A DNA stretch of 42,104 bases from Caryophanales bacterium UBA6768 (GCA_002453315.1 DKGO01000059.1:1-42104); one strand, 5' to 3'. Shown: positions 28,264 through 37,477, numbered from the stretch's first letter. The notes: generated by a model from the letters alone, not told the origin. Numbers and translations: made by a program.

Positions 28264-28347
28264 ATGGTTTTAGATAAATTAGCAAAAATTTTAATAACAG
28301 TTGCCATCGTTTTCGTCCTTGTTGGGATCGTTTATTGGGTCTTATAA
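28264..28347 (+). CDS. 27-residue single-pass membrane peptide
   Basis: An open frame MVLDKLAKI followed by a hydrophobic helix of about 18 residues ending in YWVL. GGAGGG (28250-28255) is placed ideally before the ATG, and a promoter-like sequence lies just upstream. It is too short for routine gene callers. It sits between mutS2 and the acyl-CoA ligase gene, 46 bp before the latter start. Composition and ribosome binding site favour a real small protein; no function is known to me. Confidence 0.65.
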   Translation: MVLDKLAKILITVAIVFVLVGIVYWVL

Positions 28348-28393
28348 TTAAATAGTAAGTGAATTGCTACTATAAATGAAATGGGGGATAAAA

Positions 28394-30082
28394 ATGGAAA
28401 AAGACAAACCTTGGTTAAAACATTACCCAGAGGAAGTGCCAGCTACATCAACCTATTCAGAAAAGTCTTTACCAAGTTTTTTACTGGAAAGTGGTGAACG
28501 TTTCAAAGAAAAGAAAGCGCTTTATTTTATGGGGAAAGAAATGACATTTGGTGAGGTGCTCACAGAAGCGAAGAAGATGGCTCATTTTTTACAATCGAAA
28601 GGCTTAAAGAAAGGTGACCGTGTAGCCAATATGCTACCTAATGGACCACAGGCAGTTATCGGTTATTATGGTGCTCTTTTAGCTGGCGGTATTGTTGTAC
28701 AAGTTAATCCTTTATATACAGAAAGGGAATTGAAACATCAAATTGTTGATTCTGGAGCCACATTTATCATTTGCTTGGATATTTTATTACCACGGGTTGA
28801 AAATGTTAAAAAAGAAACTGGTTTAAAACATATCATCGTTGCTAAAATAGCCGATTATTTACCTTTTCCAAAAAATCTTATTTATCCATTTATTCAAAAG
28901 AAACAATATAATATTGTCGTAAAAGCCGAAGATTATGAAGATGCCTATGCATGGAAAACAATTATCAAAAATACGAGTGAAAATTACGATCCTGTTGAAA
29001 TTGATTCTAAGGAAGATCTTGCCTTGCTGCAATATACTGGCGGGACAACCGGAAAACCAAAAGGGGTCATGTTAACACATTTCAATTTAGTTGCTAATGT
29101 CGAAATGTGTACGGAATGGATGTATAAATTGAAAGGGCACGATGAAACGGTTTTAGGCGTATTACCTTTCTTCCACGTTTATGGTATGACAACTGTGATG
29201 AATTTATCCATTATGCAAGGATATAAAATGGTATTATTACCAAAATTTGATGCTGGTGAAGTGCTAAAAACAATTGAAAAAGAAAAGCCAACCTTGTTTC
29301 CAGGCGCCCCGACAATTTATATCGGCTTATTACACCATCCTGATATTCAAAAATATGATTTATCATCAATTGAAGCATGTTTAAGTGGCTCGGCTGCATT
29401 ACCATTAGAGGTGCAGCAACAATTTGAGAAAATAACTGGTGGAAGGTTAGTAGAAGGTTATGGTTTAACTGAAACTTCTCCTGTAACACATGCCAATAAT
29501 ATTTGGGAAAAGCGAATTAATGGGAGTATCGGTCTCCCGTGGCCAAATACGGATGCGAAAATCGTTAAGGAAGGGACGACAGATGAACTCCCAATTGGAG
29601 AAGTTGGTGAAATTGCCATAAAAGGACCTCAGGTGATGAAAGGCTATTGGAACAATGAGGAAGCAACAAAAGAAAGCCTAATTGGTGACTGGTTTTTAAC
29701 AGGTGATATGGGGAAAATGGATGAAGATGGTTTCTTTTACGTCGTTGATCGTAAATCAGACATGATTATCGCTGGTGGATTTAACATTTATCCACGGGAA
29801 GTGGAAGAAGTATTATTTGAGCATAGTAGTATTCAGGAGGCAACGGTTATTGGAGTGCCGGATGATTACCGTGGCGAGACTGTTAAAGCTGTCATTGTAT
29901 TGAAACAAGGTGAAAAGATTACAGAAAAAGAGCTAGATAAATTTTGTCGTGATAATTTAGCAGCGTATAAGGTTCCAAAACTTTATGAGTTTCGTGATGA
30001 ATTACCTAAAACAATTATTGGGAAAGTATTAAAAAGGCAGTTGGTTAAAGAATCAATTGAGGCAATGAAGCAGGAAAATTAA
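28394..30082 (+). CDS. lcfA: Long-chain-fatty-acid--CoA ligase
   Basis: An AMP-forming acyl-CoA synthetase that activates fatty acids for beta-oxidation. The ANL-superfamily motifs are complete: LLQYTGGTTGKPKGVMLTH (P-loop, about 215-233), VEGYGLTETSPVTH, the hinge region DWFLTGDMGKMDEDGFFYVVDRK with DRKSDMIIAGGFNIYP, and the catalytic lysine in LPKTIIGKVLKR near the C-terminus. ATG at 28394 behind GGGGGAT is preferred over 28376. About 562 residues. First of the Bacillus lcfA-fadR-fadB-etfB-etfA set. Confidence 0.95.
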   Translation: MEKDKPWLKHYPEEVPATSTYSEKSLPSFLLESGERFKEKKALYFMGKEMTFGEVLTEAKKMAHFLQSKGLKKGDRVANMLPNGPQAVIGYYGALLAGGIVVQVNPLYTERELKHQIVDSGATFIICLDILLPRVENVKKETGLKHIIVAKIADYLPFPKNLIYPFIQKKQYNIVVKAEDYEDAYAWKTIIKNTSENYDPVEIDSKEDLALLQYTGGTTGKPKGVMLTHFNLVANVEMCTEWMYKLKGHDETVLGVLPFFHVYGMTTVMNLSIMQGYKMVLLPKFDAGEVLKTIEKEKPTLFPGAPTIYIGLLHHPDIQKYDLSSIEACLSGSAALPLEVQQQFEKITGGRLVEGYGLTETSPVTHANNIWEKRINGSIGLPWPNTDAKIVKEGTTDELPIGEVGEIAIKGPQVMKGYWNNEEATKESLIGDWFLTGDMGKMDEDGFFYVVDRKSDMIIAGGFNIYPREVEEVLFEHSSIQEATVIGVPDDYRGETVKAVIVLKQGEKITEKELDKFCRDNLAAYKVPKLYEFRDELPKTIIGKVLKRQLVKESIEAMKQEN

Positions 30083-30129
30083 TTACGAGGGTGAAATTCT
30101 TTGCTGAATTTTTAATTGATGAACCTTAA

Positions 30130-30158
30130 TTGACACCACAAAAATTCCGTAATACAAT
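30130..30158 (+). promoter_or_regulatory. Sigma-A promoter of fadR-fadB-etfB-etfA
   Basis: A perfect TTGACA (30130-30135), a 17-bp spacer and TACAAT (30153-30158). The start point should be near 30165, inside the operator palindrome that begins at the -10 box. Confidence 0.8.
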
Positions 30159-30191
30159 AACTTATGAATGATTAATCATTCATAAGTTATT
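30156..30191. promoter_or_regulatory. FadR operator inside a perfect 36-bp palindrome
   Basis: The central 18 bp (30165-30182), TGAATGATTAATCATTCA, match the B. subtilis FadR operator consensus TGAATGAMTANTCATTCA at all but one position. The symmetry extends perfectly to 36 bp (from AATAAC at 30156 to GTTATT at 30191). It overlaps the -10 box and start point of the fadR promoter, so bound FadR would block its own transcription; long-chain acyl-CoA relieves FadR in B. subtilis. The T-rich downstream side may also end transcripts coming from lcfA. Confidence 0.85.
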
Positions 30192-30249
30192 TTTATTATT
30201 AATTTATTAAATTAAATCGAAAATGTCCCGTTGAAATGGAGGGGTTTTA

Positions 30250-30834
30250 TTGGGAAAGGACAAACCTAAATATCACCAAATCATCAATGCCGCCGTTGAA
30301 GTAATCGCTGAAAATGGCTATCACTCATCTCAAGTATCCAAAATTGCTACACGGGCCAACGTAGCTGATGGTACAATTTATTTATATTTCAAAAACAAGG
30401 AAGATATTCTAATATCCGTTTTTAGGGAAAAGATGGGGGACTTTGTTAACAAAACGATGGAAGCAATTCAAAAGAATGACACAGCTAATGAAAAATTGCG
30501 TACCTTAATAGCTATGCATTATGAACAACTTTCCAATTCCCCACATTTAGCCATCGTTACTCAATTGGAGCTACGGCAATCGAAGCAACAATTAAGAATG
30601 GAAATTAATCGAGTATTAAAATCTTATTTAGAAGTAATAGACTCAATTGTGATTCAAGGAATTGAAGAGAATGAAATTAGAAAGGATGTGAATCCTAAGC
30701 TTTTAAGACAAATGATTTTTGGTACGATTGACGAAACTGTGACGACTTGGGTCATGAAATCACAACGATATTCTCTTAAGGATCAAGTTGATAGTGTACA
30801 TCAGTTATTAATAAATGGGATAAAGCATCAATGA
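30250..30834 (+). CDS. fadR: Fatty-acid degradation repressor FadR (TetR family)
   Basis: A 194-residue TetR-type regulator. The N-terminal helix-turn-helix (IAENGYHSSQVSKIATRANV, DGTIYLYFKNKEDIL, about 18-60) and the C-terminal ligand domain with LAIVTQLELRQS and QMIFGTIDETVTTWVM are nearly identical in pattern to B. subtilis FadR. The start is TTG at 30250 behind GGAGGGG. It represses beta-oxidation genes unless long-chain acyl-CoA is present. A matching operator lies on its own promoter and a second one near 40308. Confidence 0.95.
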   Translation: MGKDKPKYHQIINAAVEVIAENGYHSSQVSKIATRANVADGTIYLYFKNKEDILISVFREKMGDFVNKTMEAIQKNDTANEKLRTLIAMHYEQLSNSPHLAIVTQLELRQSKQQLRMEINRVLKSYLEVIDSIVIQGIEENEIRKDVNPKLLRQMIFGTIDETVTTWVMKSQRYSLKDQVDSVHQLLINGIKHQ

Positions 30835-30877
30835 TTCTCATTTTTTATGTTATATATTTAATTTAAGGAGGCTGTCA

Positions 30878-31651
30878 ATGTCAATATTATCATTGGAGGT
30901 ACAAAATAAGGTTGGTATTTTAACGATAAAAAGTCCACCCGCAAATGCCTTATCGACGTTACTATTGAAGAATTTAGATGAAAAGCTAAAAGAAATATCT
31001 GAAGATCGGCAAATTAAAGCCGTTATTTTAAAGGGAGAAGGCAGGTTTTTTTCTGCGGGAGCCGATATTAAAGAATTTACTTCATTACAATCCGCGGATG
31101 ATTTTGTGAGTTTAGCCCAAAATGGTCAACAATTATTCAATAGAATGGAACAGTTCCATATACCAATTATTGCAGCTATTCATGGTGCTGCTTTGGGCGG
31201 TGGCTTAGAATTAGCTATGGCTTGTCACATGCGAATTGTGACGAATAATGCAAAAATAGGTTTACCAGAACTATCCTTAGGTATTATTCCGGGTTTTGCT
31301 GGCACTCAACGATTACCTCAATATGTCGGAACAGCGAAGGCATATGAAATGATGTTAACCGCGCAACCCATTAGCGGAGAAGATGCATTCAAGTTTGGTT
31401 TAGCAAATCAAGTAGTAGCAGATGACGACCTATTTACAACAGCACAAAAATTAGCAGAACAAATTGCTGAAAAAAGTGGTCCTTCAATTCATAAAGTAAT
31501 GGAATTAGTCCCATACGCAAAAACAACTTCATTTAATGATGGTGTTAATCAAGAAGCAAAAGCATTTGGAGAAGTTTTTGGTAGTGAAGATGCAAAAGAA
31601 GGTGCCCAAGCCTTTATTGAGAAGAGAAAACCAAATTTTCAGGATAAGTAA
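30878..31651 (+). CDS. fadB: Enoyl-CoA hydratase
   Basis: A crotonase-superfamily hydratase for the second step of beta-oxidation. The oxyanion-hole segments are visible (FFSAGADIKEF near residues 56-66; IAAIHGAALGGGLELAMAC about 98-116) and the catalytic glutamates lie in the second segment and in KIGLPELSLGIIPGFAGTQRLP. 257 residues, single domain. AAGGAGG precedes the ATG. Located between fadR and etfB in the FadR-controlled operon. Confidence 0.95.
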   Translation: MSILSLEVQNKVGILTIKSPPANALSTLLLKNLDEKLKEISEDRQIKAVILKGEGRFFSAGADIKEFTSLQSADDFVSLAQNGQQLFNRMEQFHIPIIAAIHGAALGGGLELAMACHMRIVTNNAKIGLPELSLGIIPGFAGTQRLPQYVGTAKAYEMMLTAQPISGEDAFKFGLANQVVADDDLFTTAQKLAEQIAEKSGPSIHKVMELVPYAKTTSFNDGVNQEAKAFGEVFGSEDAKEGAQAFIEKRKPNFQDK

Positions 31652-31668
31652 AGAATGGAGGAATTCAG

Positions 31669-32442
31669 GTGAACATTTACGTATTATTGAAAAAGACTTT
31701 TGATACAGAAGAAAAAATAGTCGTTGAAGATGGGGAAATTCAAGAAGATACAGCAGAATTTATCATCAATCCCTATGATGAATATGCGGTAGAAGAGGCC
31801 ATCGTTCAACGTGACAAACATGGTGGGGAAGTAACAGTTGTCACGATTGGTGATGAAGATTCGGAAAAGCAATTACGAACTGCATTAGCCATGGGGGCTG
31901 ATAAAGCTGTCTTGATTAATACAGAGGATGACTTAGAAGAAGGCGATCAGTTTACAACGGCAAAAATTTTAGAAGCATTTTTTGCAGAAAATGAAGCCGA
32001 TTTAATTTTAGCTGGAAATGTGGCGATTGATGAAGCGAGTGGGCAAGTCGGTCCACGTTTGGCTGAAAGATTAGACATTCCTTATGTAACAACGATTGTT
32101 GGACTCGAAATTGATGGGGACACTGCTCACATTGAAAAAGACGTTGAAGGAGACGTTGAAAAAATTGAAACGTCACTTCCGTTATTAGTCACTTGTCAGC
32201 AAGGATTGAACGAACCACGCTATCCTTCCTTACCAGGGATCATGAAGGCAAAGAAAAAACCTTTAGAAGAACTCGAAATTGACGACTTAGACCTTGATGA
32301 AGATGAGTTAGAGCCAAAAACAGAAACTGTAGATATTTTCTTACCGCCGGAAAAAGAAGCTGGCCGTGTGTTAGAAGGCGAGATCGACGACCAAGTAAAA
32401 GAATTGGTTTCTTTATTAAAAAATGAAGCAAAAGTATTATAA
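31669..32442 (+). CDS. etfB: Electron transfer flavoprotein beta subunit
   Basis: A 257-residue EtfB that binds AMP and accepts electrons with EtfA from acyl-CoA dehydrogenases. The fold is recognisable from NPYDEYAVEEA (about 34-44), TVVTIGDE, ALAMGADKAVLI, ILAGNVAIDEASGQVGPRLAE and the signature LLVTCQQGLNEPRYPSL. The start is GTG at 31669. It follows fadB by 17 bp. No acyl-CoA dehydrogenase gene is in the window, so its electron donor is encoded elsewhere. Confidence 0.95.
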   Translation: MNIYVLLKKTFDTEEKIVVEDGEIQEDTAEFIINPYDEYAVEEAIVQRDKHGGEVTVVTIGDEDSEKQLRTALAMGADKAVLINTEDDLEEGDQFTTAKILEAFFAENEADLILAGNVAIDEASGQVGPRLAERLDIPYVTTIVGLEIDGDTAHIEKDVEGDVEKIETSLPLLVTCQQGLNEPRYPSLPGIMKAKKKPLEELEIDDLDLDEDELEPKTETVDIFLPPEKEAGRVLEGEIDDQVKELVSLLKNEAKVL

Positions 32443-32469
32443 ATTGATGGGGAGAAAGGAGTTTTTAGC

Positions 32470-33441
32470 GTGAGTGATAAACTATTAGTCATTGCAGAAT
32501 CAAGAGATGGAGAATTACGTCATGTAAGCTTTGAAGCTATTGCTGCCGCCAAACAAATGAATGATAATGCAGAAATCGTTGCAGTTTTGTTAGGAAATAA
32601 AGGGTTAGACACCCAAGCAAATGACATGATTCACTATGGGGCTGACCGTGCGATTACCGTGACCCATGATAACTTAGAACATTATACATCAGAAGGTTAC
32701 GGTCAAGCGATTTTGGAAATTATTAATGATGAGTCTCCGACAGGGATTGTCATGGGGCACACAGCAGTCGGAAAGGATGTCACCCCTAAAATTGCAAGCC
32801 GTTTAGAATCAGGGCTTATTTCCGATGTGACAGAAATTGACACTAGTGGTGATGAGGCCGTATTTATTCGCCCAATCTACTCTGGTAAGGCATTTGAGAA
32901 AAAAGTCATTAAAGACGGGGTTGTTTTTATCACCATCCGTCCTAATAACATTGCAGCACTTGAGAAAGATGAATCAAGATCAGGTGATGTTTCCGCCAAA
33001 GAGGTAGATGTGAAAGATTTACGTACAATCATCAAAGAAGTGATTCGCAAACAATCAGAAGGCGTCGACATGTCTGAAGCCAATGTTGTCATTGCAGGTG
33101 GTCGAGGTGTGAAAAGTAAAGAAGGCTTTGAGCCATTATATGAATTGGCTGAAGTGTTAGGTGGAGCAGTCGGGGCTTCCCGTGGGGCATGTGATGCTGA
33201 TTACTGTGATTATTCATTACAAATTGGTCAAACAGGAAAGGTCATTACCCCAGACTTATACATTGCCGTAGGAATTTCAGGGGCTATCCAACATTTAGCG
33301 GGAATGAGTAATTCAAAAGTCATCGTAGCAATCAATAAGGATCCAGAAGCGAACATCTTTAACATCGCTGACTATGGTATCGTTGGAGACTTGTTCGATG
33401 TCATTCCAAAATTAATTGAAGAACTAAAACAAGTACAATAA
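32470..33441 (+). CDS. etfA: Electron transfer flavoprotein alpha subunit
   Basis: A 323-residue EtfA. The C-terminal FAD-binding domain has VIAGGRGVKSKEGFEPLYEL and GQTGKVITPDLYIAVGISGA followed by IQHLAGMSNSKVIVAINKDP, all hallmarks of the family. The start is GTG at 32470 with AAAGGAG upstream. With EtfB it forms the FAD/AMP heterodimer that passes electrons to the quinone pool. Last gene of the fadR operon; a terminator follows. Confidence 0.96.
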   Translation: MSDKLLVIAESRDGELRHVSFEAIAAAKQMNDNAEIVAVLLGNKGLDTQANDMIHYGADRAITVTHDNLEHYTSEGYGQAILEIINDESPTGIVMGHTAVGKDVTPKIASRLESGLISDVTEIDTSGDEAVFIRPIYSGKAFEKKVIKDGVVFITIRPNNIAALEKDESRSGDVSAKEVDVKDLRTIIKEVIRKQSEGVDMSEANVVIAGGRGVKSKEGFEPLYELAEVLGGAVGASRGACDADYCDYSLQIGQTGKVITPDLYIAVGISGAIQHLAGMSNSKVIVAINKDPEANIFNIADYGIVGDLFDVIPKLIEELKQVQ

Positions 33442-33450
33442 AGTGGAATC

Positions 33451-33484
33451 AAAAATCTGTCACAAAAAACGTGGCAGATTTTTT
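33451..33484 (+). terminator. Intrinsic terminator after etfA
   Basis: AATCTGTCAC (33454-33463) pairs with GTGGCAGATT (33471-33480) with one T-G wobble, followed by a T run. Confidence 0.85.
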
Positions 33485-33532
33485 CATTACTACGTCATGT
33501 CGATAATCGATGTATTGGTAGTAAGTTTAAAC

Positions 33533-33740
33533 CTTTATTAGAAAACGCTATTGAGGAAATTAACAAAACTTTCCCTAAGAAAGTGCCTTGAGGTAATGGA
33601 ATCGACGAATCAAGGAAATTGATGACTTCAAGGAAAGCCTTAAGGTAATGGAAATGATGAATCCAAGAAAATGATCGGGTTAAGGATAGCGTTGATGGAA
33701 TAGACGTATCGAATAAAGTTAAAATGTATAATGAAACGGA
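33533..33740. repeat. Degenerate tandem repeat, about 52-bp period
   Basis: Units starting at 33585 and 33637 (both GCCTT-A/G-AGGTAATGG) match at about 39 of 52 positions, and a weaker unit starts at 33689; traces continue upstream to about 33533. CCTTG/CAAGG inverted pairs occur within the units. The word GGTAATGGAATC (33592-33603) is shared with unit 7 of the array at 9736-10130. No coding function is apparent. Together with the etfA terminator and the trxA promoter this accounts for the 384 bp between the two genes. Confidence 0.55.
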
Positions 33741-33756
33741 TTTAATGAGCAAACTA

Positions 33757-33786
33757 TTAGCAAGGTGTATAGACAGATGATATAAT
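33757..33786 (+). promoter_or_regulatory. Promoter of trxA
   Basis: A perfect TATAAT (33781-33786) with a TG extension at 33778-33779; the -35 region TTAGCA (33757-33762) is weak, 18 bp away. Confidence 0.6.
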
Positions 33787-33825
33787 CAATTCAGATTTAA
33801 TGATGATGAAATGGAGGAATATTTA

Positions 33826-34140
33826 ATGGCAATTGTTGATGTAACTGATCAGAATTTTGCCCAAGATACTTCTGAAGGTTTAGTGTTAGTTGATTTTTGG
33901 GCGCCATGGTGTGGACCTTGTAAAATGATTGCACCAGTGTTAGAGGAGTTAAGTGAAGAGTTAGGCGATAAATTAAAAATTGCAAAATTAAATGTTGACG
34001 ACAACCAAGAAACAGCTGGAAAATATGGGGTAATGAGCATCCCTACATTGTTGTTAATGAAAGACGGTAATGTTGTCGATCAAGTCATCGGATTCCAACC
34101 AAAAGAAGCATTAGAAGAACTCGTAAATAAACATGCTTAA
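33826..34140 (+). CDS. trxA: Thioredoxin
   Basis: A 104-residue thioredoxin with the active site WAPWCGPCK (about 24-32), the cis-proline motif SIPTLLL and the conserved DDN near residue 57. ATG at 33826 behind GGAGG (33813-33817) is correct; the ATG at 33811 overlaps that ribosome binding site. It reduces protein disulfides using thioredoxin reductase. Between etfA and uvrC, as in B. subtilis. Confidence 0.97.
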   Translation: MAIVDVTDQNFAQDTSEGLVLVDFWAPWCGPCKMIAPVLEELSEELGDKLKIAKLNVDDNQETAGKYGVMSIPTLLLMKDGNVVDQVIGFQPKEALEELVNKHA

Positions 34141-34163
34141 TAAATTTTTCATTCATTAACAAA

Positions 34164-34207
34164 ATTATCCCTTGTCATGTTACAATTTGTAACGACAGGG
34201 GATTTTA
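34164..34207 (+). terminator. Intrinsic terminator after trxA
   Basis: ATCCC-T-TGTC with GTTAC on the 5' side pairs with GTAAC, GACA and GGGGAT on the 3' side (34167-34203), followed by TTTT. Confidence 0.75.
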
Positions 34208-34306
34208 CTTTTAAGGTACAAATTGAATTAAATTTGAAAATTAAGTGATAAATAATTACAAAATAAAACAAAAAACATTGATTAAATTATACAAGGGGAA
34301 AAAACG

Positions 34307-36091
34307 ATGGTGACTTCATTAAAAGAAAAATTAAGTGTTCTACCAATGAAACCGGGATGTTATTTAATGAAAAATAAACATGACACTGTAATATATGTAG
34401 GTAAATCTAAATTATTAAAAAACCGAGTACGTTCATATTTTATTGGTGCCCATGATGAAAAAACCCAACGACTCGTTGCAGAAATTACTGATTTTGAATA
34501 TATAGTTACAAAATCTGAAATCGATGCGTTAATTCTAGAAATGAATTTAATTAAAAAATATGATCCCCGATATAATGTTATGTTAAAGGACGACAAAAGT
34601 TATCCCTATTTAAAAATCACAAACGAAAAACATCCCCAATTGCTAATTACCCGAAAGGTTAAAAAAGATAAAGGAAAATATTTCGGGCCATATACGAATG
34701 TCATTGCAGCAAAGGAAACGAAAAAATTATTAGATCGACTTTATCCGTTACGGAAGTGCAACAATTCCCCCGGAAAGTATTGTTTATATTATCATTTAGG
34801 ACAATGTTTAGCATGTAGTGAAATACAAGTATCAGATGAGACTTATGAAAAAATCATACATGAAATTACTCGTTTCTTACATGGTGGATATTCGGATATA
34901 AAAAAAGAATTAAAAATGAAAATGTTCGAAGCAAGTAAGCAACTTAATTTTGAAAGAGCCCAAGAATATAGGGATCAAATGAAACATATTGAAGCAGTCA
35001 TGGAGCAACAACAAGTTGTGTTAAATGAGCAGATAAATATCGATATATTTGGTTATAGTTTTAATAAAGGATATATGAGTATTCAAGTGTTTTACGTTAG
35101 GCAAGGGAAGCTTGTAGAAAGGGATGCATCGATTTTTCCTTTTTATCAAGAGGCAAAAGAAGCATTCGTTAGTTTCATCGGACAGTTTTATTTGCGCGAG
35201 AAAAATTTAAAGCCAAAACAAATTTTAGTTCCAGTCGGGACAGATGCAGAGTTACTAGAAGGATTATTAGAAGTGGATGTTCATACACCGTTTAGAGGAA
35301 AAAAGAAGGAGTTAGTTAAATTAGCAGAAAAAAACGCCAAAATTGCCTTGGAGGAGAGGTTTTCTCTCATAGAATTAGATGAAAAGAGGACAGTTAAGGC
35401 GGTAGAACAATTAGGGGAAATTTTACAAATAGATACACCCCATAGAATAGAGGCATTTGATAACTCAAATATTCAAGGGACAGACCCTGTTTCGGCCATG
35501 GTTGTATTTATCGATGGGAGAGCCGATAAAAATGAATATCGTAAATATAAAATAACTTCGGTTACGGGAGCAGATGATTATGAAACGATGAGAGAGGTCA
35601 TTCGGCGTCGCTATAAACGTGTTTTGACAGAAAAATTACCACTCCCTGATTTAATTATCGTCGATGGTGGAAAGGGACAAATGTCTGTAGCCTTAGACGT
35701 ATTAGAAAACGAATTTAATTTAGCAATCCCAATTGGGGGGCTAGTAAAAGATGAAAAACATAAAACGGCAGAACTATTATTTGGCAGTCCGCCAACAACA
35801 ATACCATTGGAAAGACGTTCCAATGAATTTTACCTAGTGCAAAGAATTCAAGATGAAGTTCATCGCTTTGCAATTACTTTTCATCGTCAACTTCGGGGAA
35901 AAGGGTTAATTCAATCGGAATTAGATCGTATTCCAGGTATTGGCCCTAAAAGACGTAATCTATTACTAACTCATTTTCACTCTATTCAGGCAATTAAGGA
36001 TGCAAAATTAGAGGAGATAACGAAATTAGGGATCCCAAAACATGTTGCAAATAATATTCATCACCATTTGAACAAGGAAACTGTTGAATGA
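34307..36091 (+). CDS. uvrC: UvrABC system protein C
   Basis: The nuclease subunit of nucleotide excision repair, making both incisions. The 594 residues show the GIY-YIG domain (about 12-90, with [20 protein letters not shown]), a cysteine cluster (near 150-170), the UVR domain (about 195-230), the RNase H-like endonuclease (about 380-535, with [18 protein letters not shown] and IIVDGGKGQ) and a C-terminal double helix-hairpin-helix ([13 protein letters not shown]). AAGGGG precedes the ATG. Convergent with yslB. Confidence 0.97.
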   Translation: MVTSLKEKLSVLPMKPGCYLMKNKHDTVIYVGKSKLLKNRVRSYFIGAHDEKTQRLVAEITDFEYIVTKSEIDALILEMNLIKKYDPRYNVMLKDDKSYPYLKITNEKHPQLLITRKVKKDKGKYFGPYTNVIAAKETKKLLDRLYPLRKCNNSPGKYCLYYHLGQCLACSEIQVSDETYEKIIHEITRFLHGGYSDIKKELKMKMFEASKQLNFERAQEYRDQMKHIEAVMEQQQVVLNEQINIDIFGYSFNKGYMSIQVFYVRQGKLVERDASIFPFYQEAKEAFVSFIGQFYLREKNLKPKQILVPVGTDAELLEGLLEVDVHTPFRGKKKELVKLAEKNAKIALEERFSLIELDEKRTVKAVEQLGEILQIDTPHRIEAFDNSNIQGTDPVSAMVVFIDGRADKNEYRKYKITSVTGADDYETMREVIRRRYKRVLTEKLPLPDLIIVDGGKGQMSVALDVLENEFNLAIPIGGLVKDEKHKTAELLFGSPPTTIPLERRSNEFYLVQRIQDEVHRFAITFHRQLRGKGLIQSELDRIPGIGPKRRNLLLTHFHSIQAIKDAKLEEITKLGIPKHVANNIHHHLNKETVE

Positions 36092-36120
36092 GACAGTTCA
36101 ATGGGAATAATTAACGGTCT

Positions 36121-36552
36121 TTAATCTAATAATAATGTTTTAAATTCAACTCGATATAGCCTTTCATTTGTTGAGACGGTACATTCAGTGACCCTTTGTG
36201 TTAAATGTTGAATTGATTCGGCTAAAAATCCCGCCTCCATCTGAAAATCGATAGGGATAGATGATTGCATTTTATGTACGATTGTATCCGCCATTAAATG
36301 AAAAAGCATTTGATTCCTTTTGTCTTTTACTAAATCTAATTGTCCCCATTGCAGTTTTTTGAAGACGGCAAAAATATCATCTAAAGAAGTGATGTCTAGC
36401 TGTCTAGCTAAGTTTTTCCCTAAATAGTAAAGAAGTGTTTCCTTTTCAGATCCTAGAAAGCCCGGTAAATTAACATATCTTAATATATCCTGTCCAACAG
36501 TTTCAGGGGAAAATTCATCAAGGACAGTTAAGGAAATTCGTTTATTATCCAT
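36121..36552 (-). CDS. yslB: YslB-family protein (DUF2507)
   Basis: A 143-residue soluble protein of the DUF2507/YslB family, recognisable from LPGFLGSEKETLLYYLGKNLAR and the later LAESIQHLTQRV. The fold is related to V4R-type domains; the function is unknown. The ATG at 36552 (MDNKRIS) is preferred over 36561, which overlaps the AAGGATG ribosome binding site. It lies between uvrC and sdhC on the opposite strand to both. Confidence 0.88.
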   Translation of the reverse strand: MDNKRISLTVLDEFSPETVGQDILRYVNLPGFLGSEKETLLYYLGKNLARQLDITSLDDIFAVFKKLQWGQLDLVKDKRNQMLFHLMADTIVHKMQSSIPIDFQMEAGFLAESIQHLTQRVTECTVSTNERLYRVEFKTLLLD

Positions 36553-36693
36553 TATATACATCCTTTTACATTTAAAAATATTAGTGCTAAATATCCAAAT
36601 CCATTATAGCATAAATGGTAAAATTAAATGTTACTTTTTATGTTTAAATGTCATCAATAGTGGTAAATTAATAGGCAAGAGGTGTGCGTTTTC

Positions 36694-36722
36694 TTGACGA
36701 AATTTATCGTTAACAGTACAAT
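36694..36722 (+). promoter_or_regulatory. Sigma-A promoter of sdhCAB
   Basis: TTGACG (36694-36699), a 17-bp spacer and TACAAT (36717-36722). The resulting leader is about 100 nt and contains the inverted repeat GATCCC (36734-36739) / GGGATC (36762-36767). Confidence 0.75.
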
Positions 36723-36827
36723 AAATATGTTAAGATCCCTTCGTTTTCATTTGATATACATGGGATCATAAAGCTATGTTTTACATAATATTTTAATAAA
36801 AATTTAAAGTTAAGGAGGGAGTAACAC

Positions 36828-37448
36828 ATGGGAGAACAGCGAGAATATTACATGAGAAGATTACATTCACTTCTAGGTGTTGTTCCAATAAGTATTTTTG
36901 TTGTACAACACTTGGTCGTTAACCACTTTATTGTTTATGGGAAAGATAACTTTAATGCTGCGGCAAACTTTATGCAAAGTCTACCTTTTACCTTAGCATT
37001 AGAAACATTTATCATCTATTTACCTATTTTGTTCCATGCTATTTTAGGTGTATATATTGTTTTTGTTACTCGTAATAATGTGAAAAGTTACGGGTATTTT
37101 CGTAATTGGATGTTTTACTTGCAACGTATCACAGGTATTATCACGTTGATATTTATTGCCTGGCATGTATGGCAAACGAAAATTCAAATCGCATTTTTTG
37201 GAGCTGCATTGGATTATACATTAATGGAACAAATTTTAACTCAACCAGCTTATTTCTGGTTTTATATCATTAGTATTATAGCAGTTGTTTTCCATATGGC
37301 TAATGGCCTATGGAGTTTTTGTGTATCATTCGGGATTACACAATCACCACGTTCTCAACTCATTGTTACATACGGAACTATTGTAGTATTTTTAGTTGTT
37401 TCTTATATTGGTATTAGAACAATTATCGAATTTGCGTACGGAATATAA
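36828..37448 (+). CDS. sdhC: Succinate dehydrogenase cytochrome b558 subunit
   Basis: The membrane anchor of complex II, 206 residues with five hydrophobic helices. Histidines suited to ligating the two haems are seen in RRLHSLLGV, VQHLVVNHF, LFHAILGVY, AWHVWQTK and VFHMANGLW. It resembles the di-haem B. subtilis SdhC. AAGGAGGG precedes the ATG. First gene of sdhCAB. Confidence 0.95.
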   Translation: MGEQREYYMRRLHSLLGVVPISIFVVQHLVVNHFIVYGKDNFNAAANFMQSLPFTLALETFIIYLPILFHAILGVYIVFVTRNNVKSYGYFRNWMFYLQRITGIITLIFIAWHVWQTKIQIAFFGAALDYTLMEQILTQPAYFWFYIISIIAVVFHMANGLWSFCVSFGITQSPRSQLIVTYGTIVVFLVVSYIGIRTIIEFAYGI

Positions 37449-37477
37449 AATTTGAAATTAGAGGAGGGAGTCATACG

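Noticed and set aside
33495..33752. 85-codon minus-strand frame between etfA and trxA
   Set aside because: It reads through the degenerate 52-bp repeat patch and the composition is not protein-like, so it is treated as spurious.
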